Source of the DNA: Burkholderiaceae bacterium
Lineage (GTDB): Bacteria; Pseudomonadota; Gammaproteobacteria; Burkholderiales; Burkholderiaceae_C
Direction: 5' to 3'
Length of the DNA stretch: 7,150 bases
NCBI GenBank assembly: GCA_031256305.1
Contig: JAIRQU010000268.1
Span: 1-7,150 of the forward strand
Below, one piece after another: positions 5,365-7,150 of this stretch. Every line of letters begins with the position of its first letter. Position 1 is the stretch's first letter. Below the pieces are notes generated by a model. That model was given only the letters and a program-made list of their open reading frames with translations, had not been told where the DNA came from and searched no databases. The position numbers were made by a program, and so were the translations under genes.

Positions 5365-5882
5365 GGCAATGGCGGGGTGCGAGTCTTTTTGTCGGATGGG
5401 GCGCGGGGGTTGATTTTGACGCGGTTCCGTGGCTTTGGGGCAGCAGGCTTTGGCGGCGCTGCCGGGGAAGCTGCGCGGGGCGCGGCGCGCAAAACGTCTT
5501 GCAGCGCGGTTTCCAGTGCCTGCACCCGCGCCTGCAACGCGGCCCAGTCTTGCGCGGCGGGCTGGCCCAGATGCGCCAGCGCGCGCGCCACGCGGTCTTC
5601 AAAAATGCCGCTCAGACCGCTCAACCGTTCCCACGGCTGCGTGGCCGCCTGCGCGGCCTCGGCGATGCGCTGGCGCGCCACCTGACTGGCCTGCGTTTGC
5701 AGGCTCAGGCCCTGGCGCACCAGCGATTCAAACGTTTTGCCGCCTTCGGCCTGTGCGCGCGCGAGCGCGCCCAAGCCGGCCAGCCAGACCTGGCGCGCCG
5801 GTTCGGGCAGCCCCGGCGGCGGCTGCCAGAGCGGTTCGTCGGCGATAGAGGGAGCATCGGGTTTGGATGGGTCAGAGGCCAT
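5361..5882 (-). CDS. Phasin, poly(hydroxyalkanoate) granule-associated (PhaI/PhaF-type)
   Basis: 173 residues. Phasins coat poly(hydroxyalkanoate) granules and control their size and number. Residues about 31-58 (QVWLAGLGALARAQAEGGKTFESLVRQG) are the signature of the granule-associated family containing PhaI and PhaF. They are followed by FEDRVARALAHLGQP (94-108) and a short leucine-heptad segment (about 111-133, WAALQARVQALETALQDVL) typical of phasin oligomerisation. The tail (134-173) is rich in Pro, Ala, Lys and Arg, recalling in short form the histone-like C-terminus of PhaF. The ATG at 5882 has AGGA 8 nt upstream (5891-5894); an in-frame ATG at 5921 lacks a good site. First gene of the operon with DUF3108 and TetR; its stop overlaps the next start. 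No PHA synthase gene is in the window, so the link to PHA rests on the family. Confidence 0.88.
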   Translation of the reverse strand: MASDPSKPDAPSIADEPLWQPPPGLPEPARQVWLAGLGALARAQAEGGKTFESLVRQGLSLQTQASQVARQRIAEAAQAATQPWERLSGLSGIFEDRVARALAHLGQPAAQDWAALQARVQALETALQDVLRAAPRAASPAAPPKPAAPKPRNRVKINPRAPSDKKTRTPPLP

Positions 5883-6007
5883 GTAGTTTGTCCTGGTATC
5901 GACAATAGTGAACTGTGCCATGAAAATCTTGGCGTTGCGCGGCGCGGCGGGAATCGCTTGTATAGAATTGACTGCATGGCGTCCTGAGCGCATCGCAATC
6001 CACAATC
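5883..6007. promoter_or_regulatory. Divergent promoter region of the phasin operon and rfbB
   Basis: This 125-bp region must contain promoters for both directions unless rfbB is read from elsewhere. The best + strand -10 candidate is TAGAAT (5963-5968) within TATAGAAT, giving a start near 5975 and a leader of about 33 nt, but no good -35 lies 16-18 nt upstream. The opposite strand of the same AT-rich patch reads ATTCTATA, a possible -10 for the phasin operon. No clear operator palindrome is visible. Confidence 0.35.
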
Positions 6008-7150
6008 ATGATTCTGATAACTGGCGGGGCCGGATTCATCGGCAGTAATTTTGTGCTGGACTGGCTGGCAAGCGCGGAGGAGCCAGTCGTCAATCTCGAT
6101 AAACTGACTTACGCGGGCAACCTGGCTAATCTGGCAAGTTTGGCGGAGGATGCACGCCATATCTTCGCGCAGGGCGACATTGGCGACGCGGCCTTGGTCG
6201 CGCGCCTGCTGGCCGAGCACCGGCCGCGCGCCATCGTCAACTTCGCGGCGGAAAGCCATGTGGACCGCTCAATTCACGGCGCGCGGGATTTCATCGACAC
6301 CAACGTGGGGGGCACTTTCCGGCTGCTGGAAACGGCGCTGGCCTATTGGCGCGGCTTGCCCGATGCCGAGCGGGCGGCGTTCCGGTTTCTGCACGTTTCC
6401 ACCGACGAGGTGTACGGGTCGCTGGCGTCCGGCGCGCCCGCGTTTACCGAGCAGCACCGCTACGAACCCAACAGCCCGTATTCGGCCAGCAAGGCCGCCA
6501 GCGACCATCTGGTGCGCGCCTGGCATCACACGCATGGGCTGCCGGCGCTGACGACCAATTGCTCGAACAATTACGGGCCGTATCAATTTCCGGAAACGCT
6601 GATCCCGCTGATGATCGTCAACGCGCTGGCGGGCAAGCCGCTGCCGGTGTACGGCGACGGGAAACAGGTGCGCGACTGGCTTTACGTGCAGGACCACTGC
6701 ACCGCGCTGCGCCGCGTGCTGGCGGCGGGCCGGGTGGGCGAGATTTACAACATCGGCGGGCACAACGAGCGCGCCAATCTGCAAATCGTCCATGCCCTGT
6801 GCGACGCGCTGGACGCGCTGCGCCCGCGCGCCGACGGACAAAGCTACCGCGCGCAGATCACGCACGTGACCGACCGGCCCGGTCACGACCGGCGCTACGC
6901 CATTGACGCGGGCAAGATCGAGCGCGAGCTGGGCTGGCGGCCCCAGGAAACGTTCGAGACCGGGCTGCGCAAGACAATTGCGTGGTATCTGGATCACGCC
7001 GATTGGGTGGCGGGCGTGCAGACCGGCGCGTACCGCGACTGGGTGTCCCGGCAATATGGGCGCCCGGACGGGCAGGGCGACGCGCCCTCCCCACAGGCGG
7101 GCGCGGCGGCGGGGCCATCGGGTTGGTGGGGCGGGCGGGCCTGCTGGGAG
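6008..7150 (+). CDS. rfbB: dTDP-glucose 4,6-dehydratase (3' end beyond window)
   Basis: Converts dTDP-glucose to dTDP-4-keto-6-deoxyglucose in the cytoplasm, the second step toward dTDP-L-rhamnose for O-antigen and other surface glycans. It is an extended short-chain dehydrogenase. The Rossmann motif TGGAGFIG (residues 5-12) and D31 in LDKLTYAGN hold [12 protein letters not shown] carries catalytic T132, D133 and E134; Y158-SAS-K162 is the YxxxK pair. [29 protein letters not shown] and YNIGG are further RmlB signatures. The ATG at 6008 is the only ATG after an in-frame stop (5969-5971) and starts directly at the first beta-strand; no strong ribosome-binding site precedes it. The family normally ends near QYGR (about residue 352, at about 7063), but the frame stays open to the edge, 381 codons in all. 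This could be a C-terminal extension, or a stop just outside. Confidence 0.95.
   Translation, partial: MILITGGAGFIGSNFVLDWLASAEEPVVNLDKLTYAGNLANLASLAEDARHIFAQGDIGDAALVARLLAEHRPRAIVNFAAESHVDRSIHGARDFIDTNVGGTFRLLETALAYWRGLPDAERAAFRFLHVSTDEVYGSLASGAPAFTEQHRYEPNSPYSASKAASDHLVRAWHHTHGLPALTTNCSNNYGPYQFPETLIPLMIVNALAGKPLPVYGDGKQVRDWLYVQDHCTALRRVLAAGRVGEIYNIGGHNERANLQIVHALCDALDALRPRADGQSYRAQITHVTDRPGHDRRYAIDAGKIERELGWRPQETFETGLRKTIAWYLDHADWVAGVQTGAYRDWVSRQYGRPDGQGDAPSPQAGAAAGPSGWWGGRACWE

Noticed and set aside
5919..5921. Alternative upstream ATG for the phasin (13 extra residues)
   Set aside because: No ribosome-binding site precedes it, whereas the ATG at 5882 has AGGA at an ideal distance.
6269..7054. 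Minus-strand open frame of 261 codons opposite rfbB
   Set aside because: rfbB carries every expected catalytic motif on the + strand; the antisense frame has no recognisable features and is explained by GC-rich codon bias.
1..7150. Insertion sequence, prophage, CRISPR or integron features
   Set aside because: No transposase or integrase-like protein, regularly spaced repeats or flanking target duplications were seen; the only large repeat is the porin duplication.

Overview
The window looks like the chromosome of a betaproteobacterium, most likely Alcaligenaceae (Bordetella/Achromobacter relatives). It is GC-rich, carries two trimeric-porin genes of the Burkholderiales type, and has a phasin - DUF3108 - TetR cluster beside an O-antigen sugar gene. 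This placement is inferred from protein character; no search was possible. I see no mobile element, CRISPR array, tRNA or rRNA.

Left part (1-3070, + strand): after the last codons of an upstream, probably membrane, protein there are two complete paralogous porin genes (393-1430 and 1897-2979). The resemblance is not limited to the coding sequences. Both copies have a matching promoter with an extended -10 element, a stem-loop at the predicted transcript start, a leader of about 125 nt with a shared 12-mer, the same ribosome-binding region and signal peptide, and a matching two-hairpin 3' end whose second hairpin is a rho-independent terminator. Each is therefore an independent transcription unit, and the whole unit was duplicated in tandem. 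The copies differ mainly in predicted surface loops, in codon choice, and in an extra 14-bp hairpin after copy 1.

Middle part (3100-5882): a short convergent intergenic region with a REP-like palindrome separates porin 2 from a minus-strand operon. In transcription order this reads: a poly(hydroxyalkanoate) granule-associated phasin (5882-5361), a membrane-anchored DUF3108 protein with a TonB-like N-terminus (5364-3907, TTG start overlapping the phasin stop), and a PhaD-like TetR regulator (3873-3196). The tight spacing suggests co-expression and a role in storage-polymer or envelope homeostasis, with the TetR protein as the probable local or autogenous regulator.

Right part (5883-7150): a 125-bp divergent intergenic region, then dTDP-glucose 4,6-dehydratase (rfbB/rmlB, 6008 onward, + strand), the second step of dTDP-L-rhamnose synthesis. 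Its reading frame has no stop before the window edge and already runs about 29 codons past the usual end of the family. The edge sequence also contains, in another frame, a Rossmann-like glycine motif that may belong to the next gene.

Most of the window is ordinary housekeeping and envelope sequence. The most informative structures are the duplicated porin transcription units with their conserved non-coding elements, and the coupled phasin-DUF3108-TetR operon.
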